A stretch of DNA of 38,755 bases from a bacterium (GCA_030647255.1 JAUSJK010000065.1:1-38755), one strand, 5' to 3'; counted from the first letter of the stretch, positions 27,745 through 36,334 are shown. Notes: generated by a model from the sequence alone, not told the origin. A program made the numbers and translations.

Positions 27745-28868
27745 ACCGTTCACAAAACGGTTGGTAGGTTTTAGAAAAGGGTTGGTAGGACAAGCTTCTC
27801 ATTTTTTGTTTTATCGATCGGTCTTTCACCATTTAAATGTCTAAATTTTCCTTCACATCCTGAGAGTCTTGTGAATCTTCTTTTAAGAATGTAGGCATTC
27901 AGCCAGAGGGTAGCGTGTTTAAAACTTTCAAACCCTTTTAATGAGGCCAGTCTATCTTGCAAATGAGAATTAAAACATTCAATGAGATTGGTTGTAGTGG
28001 GAGCTCCTTTAATACCACGGTATGCGAGAAGTTCTTTCTTGTATTTTTCGATGTTGGCAAGTATTGATAGTGTAACTGGATCATGAGCATAATCTTCAAA
28101 GAGTATTCCCATCCATTTGTTAAATACTTCATCTGACAATTTGTGAGAAAGGATACTGTCAACTTCGGAAGAAAAATGAAGATATGTTTTATCAGTCCGG
28201 ACTTTCAATTCGCGTCTGACATTCTCTTTAAAATGATTCGTACATGTTTGTATTTTAACCGTTGGAAAGGCATTGCGAGCTGCCATTTTAATGTTGACGT
28301 TATCATCGCAGACTAAAAGTTGAGGGTGGTGAGAAATGATTCTGAAGAAACTAAAATATCTTGCCCAGGATTGATAGTTTTCACTCGGTGCAAGAGTAAA
28401 TACGGGAATATCATGTGTAAAGTAATCAATTCCCCAGAGCAGGGGAATTTTACCTGCATATCCTTTTACATGAATGTATTTTCCATCAAACAAAAATATG
28501 TGTGAAAAACGAGCGCAGTACTTGTGAGTAAACTCGTTATTTGCCGGTACTTTTTCTAACTCTTCATGACATACTTCCCAGGCTTGAGTTTTACTAATAC
28601 CGTAGGTCGCACCCAAGACTTGAAAGGACATTCCATTAAGGTGATCTCTCAGTAATTGCTTCTTATTAAGGGTAGTATTCATTGAAAAATGTGTAGTACA
28701 CGCTTTACAAAACATTCTCAATACTTTCTTTCGATATCCGTAGCGAATGACTTTATCGGTAGTTAAGTAGGCAGGGCACTTATATTTTTTCATATGCCCC
28801 ATCTTAAACCACTTTAGCAATCTTTATCAGTCTACATTCCTATTCTTACCAACCGCCTGGCGAACGGT
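27745..28868 (-). mobile_element. Insertion sequence with terminal inverted repeats
   Basis: The ends at 27745-27768 and 28845-28868 are inverted repeats matching at 19 of 24 positions. Each begins ACCGTTC and contains CGGTTGGTA. Each end also has a small internal ACCGTT/AACGGT-like palindrome. The element is 1124 nt with one transposase gene. I see no obvious target duplication. It begins 9 nt after repeat B. Confidence 0.7.
27771..28802 (-). CDS. DDE transposase, MULE/IS256-like
   Basis: The 343-aa protein fills the insertion sequence. An N-terminal zinc-ribbon-like part has CP...CKAC. The catalytic domain shows FDGKYIHVKG (first Asp), LLVCDDNVNIKMA (second Asp), CTNHFKENVRREL and TTNLIECFNSHLQDRL (Glu), an arrangement typical of MULE and IS256-type enzymes. 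The ATG at 28802 is preferred; the frame is open to a TTG at 28820. The gene appears intact, so the element may still be active. A finer family name needs a database comparison. Confidence 0.75.
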   Translation of the reverse strand: MGHMKKYKCPAYLTTDKVIRYGYRKKVLRMFCKACTTHFSMNTTLNKKQLLRDHLNGMSFQVLGATYGISKTQAWEVCHEELEKVPANNEFTHKYCARFSHIFLFDGKYIHVKGYAGKIPLLWGIDYFTHDIPVFTLAPSENYQSWARYFSFFRIISHHPQLLVCDDNVNIKMAARNAFPTVKIQTCTNHFKENVRRELKVRTDKTYLHFSSEVDSILSHKLSDEVFNKWMGILFEDYAHDPVTLSILANIEKYKKELLAYRGIKGAPTTTNLIECFNSHLQDRLASLKGFESFKHATLWLNAYILKRRFTRLSGCEGKFRHLNGERPIDKTKNEKLVLPTLF

Positions 28869-28973
28869 GTCTCACATATGCAAGCCATCATATGTTCCTT
28901 TCATATACAGGTGTGAAGAATCTCATCGGAACTGTCGGATCCAAGACAGATTAGTAAATAATTATGCGTATGA

Positions 28974-28979
28974 TATAAT
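28974..28979 (+). promoter_or_regulatory. -10 box (TATAAT) of the P450-to-HAD operon
   Basis: GATATAATC lies 38 nt before the P450 ATG, in the 149-nt gap between the insertion sequence and the operon. The mRNA would have a leader of about 30 nt, unlike the leaderless spacing at core genes. Confidence 0.45.
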
Positions 28980-29017
28980 CTATCACGAAGTAAACACAAA
29001 CTGTAAACTTAAGAAAT

Positions 29018-30250
29018 ATGATTACCAATGAGAGAAAATCAGTCAACGATTATACATACCCTTCCTCATTATTTTTCGAAAGTCCTTATAAATACTACGA
29101 TGATTTAAGACAAAATAATCCCGTTTTTTATTCAAAAGAATTAAAGGCTTGGTTGGTAACAAGTTACGATCTTGTAAAATCTTCTCTAATAAATCCTACA
29201 TTCGCTGCATCTAGAAATGATACGTACTTTGGTATGCTACCTGGAGAAGCTAAAAAAGAGTTGCGCCCACTTAACGAATTTTTTCACCAGTGGATGCTTT
29301 TTTCAGATCCTCCGTATCACGATAAAGTTAAAAATTTGGTACGGGCATCATTTACTCCAAGATTTGTCACATCTATGCAAGATAGTATTCGATTTCAAAG
29401 CAATGCCCAAGTTGAGAAAATGCTTCAAAAAGATGTTGTTGACATTGTACCTGACATCACAACTCCTCTTTCCGTGGGTATCATAGCAGAAGTATTGGGA
29501 GTCTCAAAGAACGATTATTTGCAAATAGTTTCTTGGACTAATAACATTATTGGTTTTATGGGAACCGGAACTCCAGAAGTTGAAAGAGGCAGACAGGCAA
29601 TGAGTTCATATAAGGAACTCCAAAAATATTTGTACGATCTTTTTGATAAAAAGCGTATAAACCCAACAGAAGACTTGGTATCCAACTTGGTACAAAACCA
29701 ACAAGATAATGATGTTGGCGATCAAGAACTACTTGCAACAGTAGCAAATATTTTGATAGACGGTCACGAGCCGTCATCTTTATCTTTGGCAAATGGCATA
29801 AATGCTCTAATTGATAATCCCGAACAATACGCATTACTACAAAGATCACCTGAACTCGCAAATTCTGCTGTTGAAGAAGTATTAAGATATGATCCTGCAT
29901 TTAGTTATGCTGGTCGAAGAACCACCGAAGCTAATATTCTTGGAGGAGTTCCTATTGGCGCTGAACAAAGAATTTTGTTTTTATTTGGAGGAGCTAATCG
30001 AGATCCGTCACAATTTAGCAACCCTCATGATTTTAATATTACTCGCTCTCCAAACAAACACCTAACCTTCGGTCACGGAACGCATTATTGCTTAGGTTCT
30101 GCTTTGGCCAGAGCAACTATTTCCGAAGCACTTATGGCCTTTTCGCAAAGAATTAATAATCCAAAAAAATTGGCTCAGCCTAATTGGAGACACTCAATTG
30201 GTTATAGAGCCTTTGATAACTTACCAATAAGTTTTGACTCTAGAGGTTAA
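29018..30250 (+). CDS. Cytochrome P450
   Basis: A 410-aa soluble bacterial-type P450 and the first gene of the seven-gene operon. The heme-binding loop is FGHGTHYCLG with thiolate Cys358. The K-helix ExxR is EEVLR (286-290). The I-helix oxygen-activation motif, normally AGxxTT, reads DGHEPSS at 248-254: Glu251 is kept but Pro replaces the usual Thr. No ferredoxin or reductase gene is nearby, so electrons must come from elsewhere. The substrate is unknown; a tailoring oxidation of a small molecule is inferred from the neighbours. P450s are, to my knowledge, rare in reduced CPR genomes, which suggests transfer. Confidence 0.93.
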   Translation: MITNERKSVNDYTYPSSLFFESPYKYYDDLRQNNPVFYSKELKAWLVTSYDLVKSSLINPTFAASRNDTYFGMLPGEAKKELRPLNEFFHQWMLFSDPPYHDKVKNLVRASFTPRFVTSMQDSIRFQSNAQVEKMLQKDVVDIVPDITTPLSVGIIAEVLGVSKNDYLQIVSWTNNIIGFMGTGTPEVERGRQAMSSYKELQKYLYDLFDKKRINPTEDLVSNLVQNQQDNDVGDQELLATVANILIDGHEPSSLSLANGINALIDNPEQYALLQRSPELANSAVEEVLRYDPAFSYAGRRTTEANILGGVPIGAEQRILFLFGGANRDPSQFSNPHDFNITRSPNKHLTFGHGTHYCLGSALARATISEALMAFSQRINNPKKLAQPNWRHSIGYRAFDNLPISFDSRG

Positions 30251-30251
30251 T

Positions 30252-31223
30252 ATGAAAGAATTTTCTAGGAAAATTGACGCACATGGACACTTTGGCAACT
30301 CCTTTTTAGGACCAGAAAGTAGAATGGAAGATTATTTACCAGAAGCTAGGAGGATTGGTGTAGTTGGGACAATTGTCTCTCCAGGTCCAACTCCAGAAAT
30401 AATTACAGCTGAAGGAATTTACTACCCTTGCTTATGGAGAAGAGATGAAATGGGAAAAATGACTTATTTCAGTCAATGGTCAAACCCTAACGGCCAAGTT
30501 CTCCGAACTAAAGAAGCGATTGAAAATCCATATAAGGATGTAAATGAATTACTTTTCCGCCGAATACAAAAGTTAAATTCTGTACCCTCAATTTTTGTAA
30601 TGCCAATTCATCACCCCAAATTGGATACAGCCCCAGGATTAAAGGAAACTCTACGAGAGTATCCTACAGTAGCACTCAAAATTCATGGGATATCGACTTT
30701 CACTGGTCCAGAAGATGTCCCTGACTATACTATTGATATACTTAAGGCTGAAGACAAACCGTTAGTTGTCCACACAGACATGTATAGGGGTAAAATTACA
30801 CATGACGTACATGAAGCCTATAGATTGAATGATCCTGTTAAGTGGGTTGAATGGTCGCAAGAAACAGGTGTTCGTACTTTAATTACCCATGGGGCTCGGC
30901 TGTCTGATAAAGCAATTCAATTGGCCTCTAGGGCAGAAAACATAGTTATCGGTATAGCTCCTGACATATTGCTTATGTCAGAACCAGATCGTCTTGCATA
31001 CAAACCTGATAATTACTTAGAAGCTTTGTTAGCCATGGTCCCTGCAGATAAATTGGTGTATGATATAGACTTTGGGTGGAACGTTTCTGAAAGAAATCAG
31101 TGGGAAACGTTGGATTGGCAAATGCATGAACGTATTATTGAGGCTGGATACAAAATTGGTCTTACCGATAGGGCTTTTGAAGACATTTTTTTTAATAATG
31201 CAGTAGAATTTTATAATTTATAG
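30252..31223 (+). CDS. Amidohydrolase-superfamily (TIM-barrel) metal-dependent hydrolase
   Basis: 323 aa from ATG 30252, which follows the P450 stop by 1 nt with AGAGG 5 nt upstream. The TTG six codons earlier is less likely. Metal-ligand motifs are DAHGH (HxH, near the N-terminus), ALKIHG, LVVHTD, LITHGARL and a late Asp in YDIDFGW. This is the pattern of amidohydrolase_2-like hydrolases and decarboxylases. The substrate is unknown. In this operon it could trim an amide or decarboxylate an intermediate. Confidence 0.8.
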   Translation: MKEFSRKIDAHGHFGNSFLGPESRMEDYLPEARRIGVVGTIVSPGPTPEIITAEGIYYPCLWRRDEMGKMTYFSQWSNPNGQVLRTKEAIENPYKDVNELLFRRIQKLNSVPSIFVMPIHHPKLDTAPGLKETLREYPTVALKIHGISTFTGPEDVPDYTIDILKAEDKPLVVHTDMYRGKITHDVHEAYRLNDPVKWVEWSQETGVRTLITHGARLSDKAIQLASRAENIVIGIAPDILLMSEPDRLAYKPDNYLEALLAMVPADKLVYDIDFGWNVSERNQWETLDWQMHERIIEAGYKIGLTDRAFEDIFFNNAVEFYNL

Positions 31224-31233
31224 AAAATGCAGT

Positions 31234-32268
31234 ATGCAAAATAAACACTTTAAAGCACAAAACCATATTAATAATCTGATTGAACAGGATTATTATAAGA
31301 ATTTAATATCACTAAGAAATACAGCCAGTTGTGCTTGCGATGCCTACTTTCAAAACTTAGGTGCTCCAAAAGTCGACTTGTACATGATAGCTAAAAGCGT
31401 TTCTTCACCTATGGGTAAAGGCTCTTATTCTGAGCCAATTCCTTTTAATTTAGGTGACCAACATGTATTCTTGGTTGATAGTGCGCAGTTTGGAATGGAA
31501 CCTTTAGTTCAGAGAGCCTATAAAATGGTCTATTGTTATTTGCCTTCTTTCAGAGGCGAGGACTCAGATTATCGTCACCTAAATCAATTTTATCATTGTG
31601 AAGCTGAACTTAGAGGTGATTTATATGGGGCAATTAGCACTGCAGAATCTTTGGTTAAATCAGTATTAGCTGATGTTTTAATCGCTTTTGACAAAAATAA
31701 ATATAAGTTTGAAAATTCTAATTTTGATTCAATTGAATCAATTATCAATAAGGATTTTATTAAATTAACATTTGATCAAGGTGTAAAGATCCTCAAGAGT
31801 AAAGGGCTTGGGTCTCTAATTGAATCTCATAGTTATGGTCGAGTGATTACAACTAGAGGTGAAATGGAATTGAGTAAATATGTCAACAGTGGGAAAATAC
31901 CTTTTTGGTTGACTCATTACGACAGGGATGCAGTTCCTTTTTATCAGAAGCCTGCTCAAAACTCAAATCAAGTTCTTAACGCTGATTTGATATTTCCTTC
32001 AATCAAAGGCTCTTTTGGTGGTGAGGTTTTAGGATTAGGACAAAGACAAAATAGCAAAGAAGAAATGCTTGAATCAATGAAACGTCAGGGAATAAAAGAC
32101 GTTAACTCTTACGATTGGTACTTATCGATGAGAGAACGAAAAGATTATCAGTCAACTTCTGGTTTCGGCCTAGGTATTGAGCGACTTTTAGCTTGGACAC
32201 TCAATTTAGAATCTATTATTGACACTGCCATCTACCCTGTGCTCAAAGAAGAAAAAGTATATTACTAA
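31234..32268 (+). CDS. AsnRS/AspRS-like class II ligase without anticodon-binding domain (AsnA-like)
   Basis: The 344-aa protein has a class IIb synthetase catalytic core. FLVDSAQFGMEPLVQRA precedes motif 2, FRGEDSDYRHLNQFYHCEAE, which mirrors the AsnRS/AspRS FRAE...RHL.EF pattern with the ATP-binding Arg. Motif 3 is GFGLGIERLLAW. The N-terminal OB-fold that binds tRNA anticodons is absent. Such stand-alone cores include the archaeal AspRS-derived asparagine synthetase, which makes an aspartyl adenylate and amidates it. Here, a biosynthetic amide-forming ligase is inferred. It lies 10 nt after the amidohydrolase gene in the same operon. Confidence 0.82.
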   Translation: MQNKHFKAQNHINNLIEQDYYKNLISLRNTASCACDAYFQNLGAPKVDLYMIAKSVSSPMGKGSYSEPIPFNLGDQHVFLVDSAQFGMEPLVQRAYKMVYCYLPSFRGEDSDYRHLNQFYHCEAELRGDLYGAISTAESLVKSVLADVLIAFDKNKYKFENSNFDSIESIINKDFIKLTFDQGVKILKSKGLGSLIESHSYGRVITTRGEMELSKYVNSGKIPFWLTHYDRDAVPFYQKPAQNSNQVLNADLIFPSIKGSFGGEVLGLGQRQNSKEEMLESMKRQGIKDVNSYDWYLSMRERKDYQSTSGFGLGIERLLAWTLNLESIIDTAIYPVLKEEKVYY

Positions 32269-32274
32269 ATATTT

Positions 32275-33063
32275 ATGAGAGCACATCTTAAAAAAGTAGT
32301 GCATGAAGAGAATGAGTTTTGGTCAAAAATTTTTGATGAAGAAATAAAAAATAACAATATCAATCATTTCTCTTCTTACTGGTGGGAAAACTATTACAGA
32401 GAAATCGCGGCTTATGTCAAGTTTAAATTAAATAAATTTTCAAACCCCAAGGTCTTAGAAGCTGGGGCTGGCTCTGGTAAAGCCTCGATTTTGCTAGGTA
32501 AAAAGCTCGATAGAACCTTACTTGATATATCCGATAAAGCGCTTGATTTTGCTAAAGAATTAGTTAATAAATTTAATGTTGAAAATATTAAGTATGTTAA
32601 AGGCGATGTATTTGATATGCCATTTCGTAAAGACAGTTTTCACCTTGTATGGAACATTGGAGTTGTAGAACATTACAATTTTGAAGAATCTGCGAGAGCT
32701 TTAGCAGAAATGGTTAGAGTTACTAAAGAAAATGGCTACATTGCTTTCGCGGTACCAAATTTTTCTTCAGGTCCTATTTTAAAAGCTAGATTGCTTAAAC
32801 ATACAGTATTCAAATTTATACCTGGTTACCGATTGGGAACAGAGAAGCAATATTTGGAATCAGATTTAATTAGAATACTCAACAAAGCAGTTCAATACTC
32901 AGATAAGTATATTGAAGATTTTGATGTTCAGTACTTTGGTAATCCGCTACCGATGGAAACACCAAAAATTGTTCTAAAGAGTTTTGGAAGACTTATTGAG
33001 AAGTGGTTCCCAAAAAATAGATTTCTAATATTCATAATTGCAAAGTTAAGGAGGAAGAAATAA
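32275..33063 (+). CDS. SAM-dependent methyltransferase (class I)
   Basis: 262 aa. Motif I for SAM binding is VLEAGAGSGKASILL (about 59-73), followed by the acidic LLDISDKALDFAKEL and then GDVFDMPF and VWNIGVVEHYNFEESARAL, typical of the Methyltransf_11/25 group. A C-terminal half of about 80 residues (GPILKARLLKHTVFKFIPGYRLG onward) is more variable and basic at the end. The acceptor is unknown; small-molecule O- or N-methylation fits the cluster. The TAA stop overlaps the ATG of the next gene by one base. Confidence 0.85.
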   Translation: MRAHLKKVVHEENEFWSKIFDEEIKNNNINHFSSYWWENYYREIAAYVKFKLNKFSNPKVLEAGAGSGKASILLGKKLDRTLLDISDKALDFAKELVNKFNVENIKYVKGDVFDMPFRKDSFHLVWNIGVVEHYNFEESARALAEMVRVTKENGYIAFAVPNFSSGPILKARLLKHTVFKFIPGYRLGTEKQYLESDLIRILNKAVQYSDKYIEDFDVQYFGNPLPMETPKIVLKSFGRLIEKWFPKNRFLIFIIAKLRRKK

Positions 33064-34196
33064 TGAAAGATCAATTTCTGTTACGTATTAATGAAACATC
33101 TGTTGATAAAGTTAGCAACCTTTATGGTAATGAGTCTCCAAAACCTGAAGAAATGCAGCAGATCCTTGAGGGGCTAAAAGGTAATTTTTTTGAGTATTAC
33201 TCGGAATTAGGTTACCTTCAACATGAATCAGTAGCTATAAGCTCAGGTATAGATCCATCAGTAAGGTTTATTGGTTCGCACATTAGTGTATTGAAGCCAT
33301 ACATAGAGTCTGATCGAATTCCTAGACCAGGTTACCACATTATGCAAAACTGCATTAGAACAAAAAATCTTCAAGGTCTATTTGATCATGACTACTACCC
33401 TAAATGGGGATCATATTTTCCAAGTCTTGGTACGATAGCTCAGCCGGGCTCAGTCGAACGAGTTACACAAGAAGCTCATGATTTATTAACTGAAAAATTG
33501 GGTATTGATCAGCAGCACGTAATAGCAAGAGTGAATGCCAGTGATTTGGATCTTTTTGAAGCTGCTCAAAGGACGTTTGGACAAGAAAGACTAGAAATCG
33601 GAACTATGCCTGAAAAGTATTATCAACACAAACTTGGCATGTCCGAAGTCAGAGGGAGAAATTTAAATATTGCACTTCGAAATCCTAATGGAAAAGGGTT
33701 TTCAGATATCGGAAATATTATTGTTATAGAAACGCAAAATAAAGAGTTAGGGGTTGAGTTGGCAATTGGTGCGAGTACAACAGTAAAACAGCTATATGAT
33801 CTAGATCATGTATTAGATTGTCATCCAATTCTTGGTTTTGAAGACCAATATCCAGGTGTAAGACGCAAAATTGAAGATTGTATTCTTATTAGCACTGTGC
33901 TTTATAGGGAAGGTCTAAGACCTAGTGGTACTAGTAACCGTGGCAGGTTATTGCGATCATATACTCGTGGGCTATCTTATCTCAGAGCTATGACACTAAC
34001 TGATCCAGATAAGCTGAAACAAACAATTGCAGACTTTGAAATGAGAGAATTTAAAGTGAGCCAGCCAGAAGTAACAGATGAGATTATTGTAGATATGTTT
34101 GAATTTGAAGCTGAGTTGAGAAATAAGGAAAACTTGAGTAATGAAGAAGCTATAATCAAACCAACACTAATAAGTTATCTTAGCAGATATGAGTGA
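33063..34196 (+). CDS. AlaRS-like class II ligase (catalytic core only)
   Basis: 377 aa. Alignment by eye to alanyl-tRNA synthetase: DPSVRFIGSHISVLKPYI fits the DPTLLFTNAGM-QFK block, then MQNCIRTKNLQGL fits SQKCIRAGGKHNDL, and FPSLGTIAQPGS sits where FEMLGNFSFGDY is found. Later GVELAIGASTTVKQLYDLDHVL resembles the DTGMGLER motif 3 area. The editing, tRNA-recognition and C-Ala domains are missing; the protein is under half the length of AlaRS. A function as amino-acid adenylate-forming ligase in a small-molecule pathway is inferred. It overlaps the methyltransferase stop by 1 nt and the MccF gene by 8 nt. Confidence 0.72.
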   Translation: MKDQFLLRINETSVDKVSNLYGNESPKPEEMQQILEGLKGNFFEYYSELGYLQHESVAISSGIDPSVRFIGSHISVLKPYIESDRIPRPGYHIMQNCIRTKNLQGLFDHDYYPKWGSYFPSLGTIAQPGSVERVTQEAHDLLTEKLGIDQQHVIARVNASDLDLFEAAQRTFGQERLEIGTMPEKYYQHKLGMSEVRGRNLNIALRNPNGKGFSDIGNIIVIETQNKELGVELAIGASTTVKQLYDLDHVLDCHPILGFEDQYPGVRRKIEDCILISTVLYREGLRPSGTSNRGRLLRSYTRGLSYLRAMTLTDPDKLKQTIADFEMREFKVSQPEVTDEIIVDMFEFEAELRNKENLSNEEAIIKPTLISYLSRYE

Positions 34197-35181
34197 TTCT
34201 ATTATTTTTCCAAAAAAACTAAAGAAGGGCTCACACTTGAGAGTGATCGCTCCTTCAAGGAGCTTGACTACCATTTCGATAGCGGGCCGTGCATATGCTT
34301 TAAAAAAATTACAAAGTTATGGCTTTGAAGTTTCTTTTGGAAAACATGTTGAAGAGAATGATGATTACAACTCATCTTCAATAGAATCAAGATTGGAAGA
34401 TATTCATGAAGCCTTTAGAGATGATTCTGTAGATGGAATATTGACTGCAATTGGTGGCTATAATTCTAATCAGCTTCTAAAATATTTAGATTATGAATTA
34501 ATTCGCAACAACCCTAAAATATTGTGTGGGTTTTCAGACATTACAGTATTGTCTCATGCAATCTTTGCAAAAACAGGACTCGTGACTTATTCTGGACCTC
34601 ATTTTTCCAGTTGGAGCATGAAGAAAGGATTTGAATACTCTGAAGAATACTTTAAAAAGGCTCTAATGTATGATAAACCATACCTAATCAAATCCTCTCA
34701 GACCTGGAGCGATGATCCTTGGTACTTAGATCAAGAAAATAGGGTTTTTATACAGAACGAGGGCTATTGGGTATTAAACGAAGGTAAAGCTAAAGGAAGA
34801 TTAATTGGCGCCCATGTTCGATGCTTATCTGCATTACAAGGAACGGAGTTCTGGCCGGGTTTTAAAGATAGCCTTTTATTTATGGAGGAAGATGCTGAAA
34901 CCACGCCGACAATCTTTGATCGACTGCTACAATCTTTTATTCACTTACCAGACTTTAAAAATATTCAGGCGATTGTGATAGGTCGATTCCAAAAAGAATC
35001 AGGCATGACAAAAAAAATAATAGGACAAATAGTTGATTCCAAAAAAGAGCTTAAAAATATTCCAATCGTTGCAAATGCTAACTTTGGACATACCACCCCA
35101 GCTATTACATTTCCCATTGGTGGAGAAATTATTCTAGAAGCAGAACAAAAAATAGTAAAACTAGAAATCTTAAAACATTAA
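34189..35181 (+). CDS. MccF-like serine peptidase (S66 family), probable self-immunity protein
   Basis: 330 aa. S66 family catalytic residues are visible: Ser116 in CGFSDIT (113-119), Glu233 or Glu234 in LFMEED, and His301 in FGHTTPAITFPIG. Blocks AIGGYNSNQLLKYLDY and KTGLVTYSGPHFSSW match the MccF branch rather than LdcA. MccF confers immunity to microcin C by cleaving the amide between the amino acid and the nucleotide part of the processed toxin; LdcA members trim murein peptides. The neighbours (two adenylate-forming ligases and a phosphatase) favour the MccF role. This is inference. Confidence 0.85.
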   Translation: MSDSIIFPKKLKKGSHLRVIAPSRSLTTISIAGRAYALKKLQSYGFEVSFGKHVEENDDYNSSSIESRLEDIHEAFRDDSVDGILTAIGGYNSNQLLKYLDYELIRNNPKILCGFSDITVLSHAIFAKTGLVTYSGPHFSSWSMKKGFEYSEEYFKKALMYDKPYLIKSSQTWSDDPWYLDQENRVFIQNEGYWVLNEGKAKGRLIGAHVRCLSALQGTEFWPGFKDSLLFMEEDAETTPTIFDRLLQSFIHLPDFKNIQAIVIGRFQKESGMTKKIIGQIVDSKKELKNIPIVANANFGHTTPAITFPIGGEIILEAEQKIVKLEILKH

Positions 35182-35853
35182 ATGAATGAGAAAATCGAGG
35201 CAGTGCTCTTTGATTTTGATGGCACTTTACTCAATACATTACCTGGCTGGATGAAAGTGATCGACAATAAGTTAAGAGAGATTGAAGGTAGTGCAAGTCT
35301 CATTAAACCTTTGCCGAACACTTACCAAGATATTATGCGCACTCTTGCTGCAGAGTTAATGAGCATAAAGGACTACGGTGTTTCCCACAACGAGGCTTTA
35401 TCGTTTGTTGATTCCGTGATAGTTGGATCGATAAGCGAAATAGAAAAGGCAGATTTACATCATGGAATGCGCAAACTTCTCGCAGAAATAAACAAAAAAA
35501 AAGTTAAAGCGGGCATTGTAAGTAGCACAAAAACTGAAACTATTGTTAATAGCTTACGCAGACTCAAAATAGATACAAATTTTTTAAGTGTTGTAGGGAG
35601 AGATAGAGTGACAAAAACGAAACCCGATCCCGAACCAGTCGAACTGTGTCTAGCTGAGCTCAAAGTAGCACCTTCAAAGGCAATAATGATTGGTGATCAC
35701 GAGTCAGACATTATTGCTGCAAATAGGGCTGGAGTAAAATCAATTTTGTTTTATCCTGAAATTCATGAAGCGTTTTATGATTCTCAGTCAATTGAGTCAA
35801 TAGAAGCTATTCTGGTGAAAAGCATAGAAGAAATAATTAAATTTCTGAAATAA
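35182..35853 (+). CDS. HAD-family phosphatase
   Basis: 223 aa. It has the HAD motifs FDFDGTLLNT (motif I with nucleophile and acid Asp), GIVSSTKTET (motif II Ser/Thr), KTKPDPEP (motif III Lys) and MIGDHESDIIAANRAG (motif IV acidic pair). A helical cap lies between motifs I and II, as in phosphoglycolate phosphatase and beta-phosphoglucomutase types. The ATG directly follows the MccF stop with no gap. In this operon it may dephosphorylate an intermediate or activate a phosphorylated precursor. It is the last gene of the operon. Confidence 0.9.
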   Translation: MNEKIEAVLFDFDGTLLNTLPGWMKVIDNKLREIEGSASLIKPLPNTYQDIMRTLAAELMSIKDYGVSHNEALSFVDSVIVGSISEIEKADLHHGMRKLLAEINKKKVKAGIVSSTKTETIVNSLRRLKIDTNFLSVVGRDRVTKTKPDPEPVELCLAELKVAPSKAIMIGDHESDIIAANRAGVKSILFYPEIHEAFYDSQSIESIEAILVKSIEEIIKFLK

Positions 35854-36334
35854 GTATCTAAATCTCAGAATAGCAACGGCTTCGAAGAATCCAGCGGCAT
35901 AGTAAATTTCCAATTTTTGTTATATATGCAGACTTGTGTTTCAAATAATGGATCTATAAACGTTAAATTTAATTTTTAAGACTACCACATAACATCTTAA
36001 AATCGTGATGATTTTTTATCCTTTAAAAGTAAATAGCCAAAAAAGATAGTTAACCGTTTAAGGTGTTTGTATACCGCGATGATTTGAGAGTTTGGTTTGA
36101 ATCTGAAAGTTTGAATCTTCGAGTGAATTGTTGCTATTGAGGATAAATGGATAATTAATGTAAAAAAATAGATCTTTACTGTCAAACTCAATGACATACC
36201 AGGTCCAATCAAAGATGTCAAAATTTTTGATACTATGAAAATATTGATAAAAGCAATTGTTAAGGAGTTATTACAATAATTTATGAACGCTAATAATATT
36301 ACTCGTTATCCGTATAAATCTTCATAAAATTATT
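35854..36334. other. Intergenic region without a convincing gene
   Basis: This 481-nt AT-rich stretch separates the HAD gene from repeat C. A 74-codon open frame on the minus strand (35997-36221) has no recognisable domain and no start signal. I see no RNA gene. It may be the decayed edge of the accessory element. Confidence 0.5.

Noticed and set aside
34189-35181. S66 protein as a murein LD-carboxypeptidase
   Set aside because: The blocks and operon context fit the MccF branch better. The alternative is kept as a possibility because the fold and catalytic residues are shared.
29018-35853. NRPS, PKS or RiPP cluster
   Set aside because: No adenylation-thiolation modules, ketosynthase, carrier protein, precursor peptide or radical SAM gene is present between or next to the seven genes.
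35997-36221. 74-codon minus-strand frame in the gap after the HAD gene
   Set aside because: No domain, no promoter or ribosome-binding signal, and it is of a length expected by chance in AT-rich DNA.
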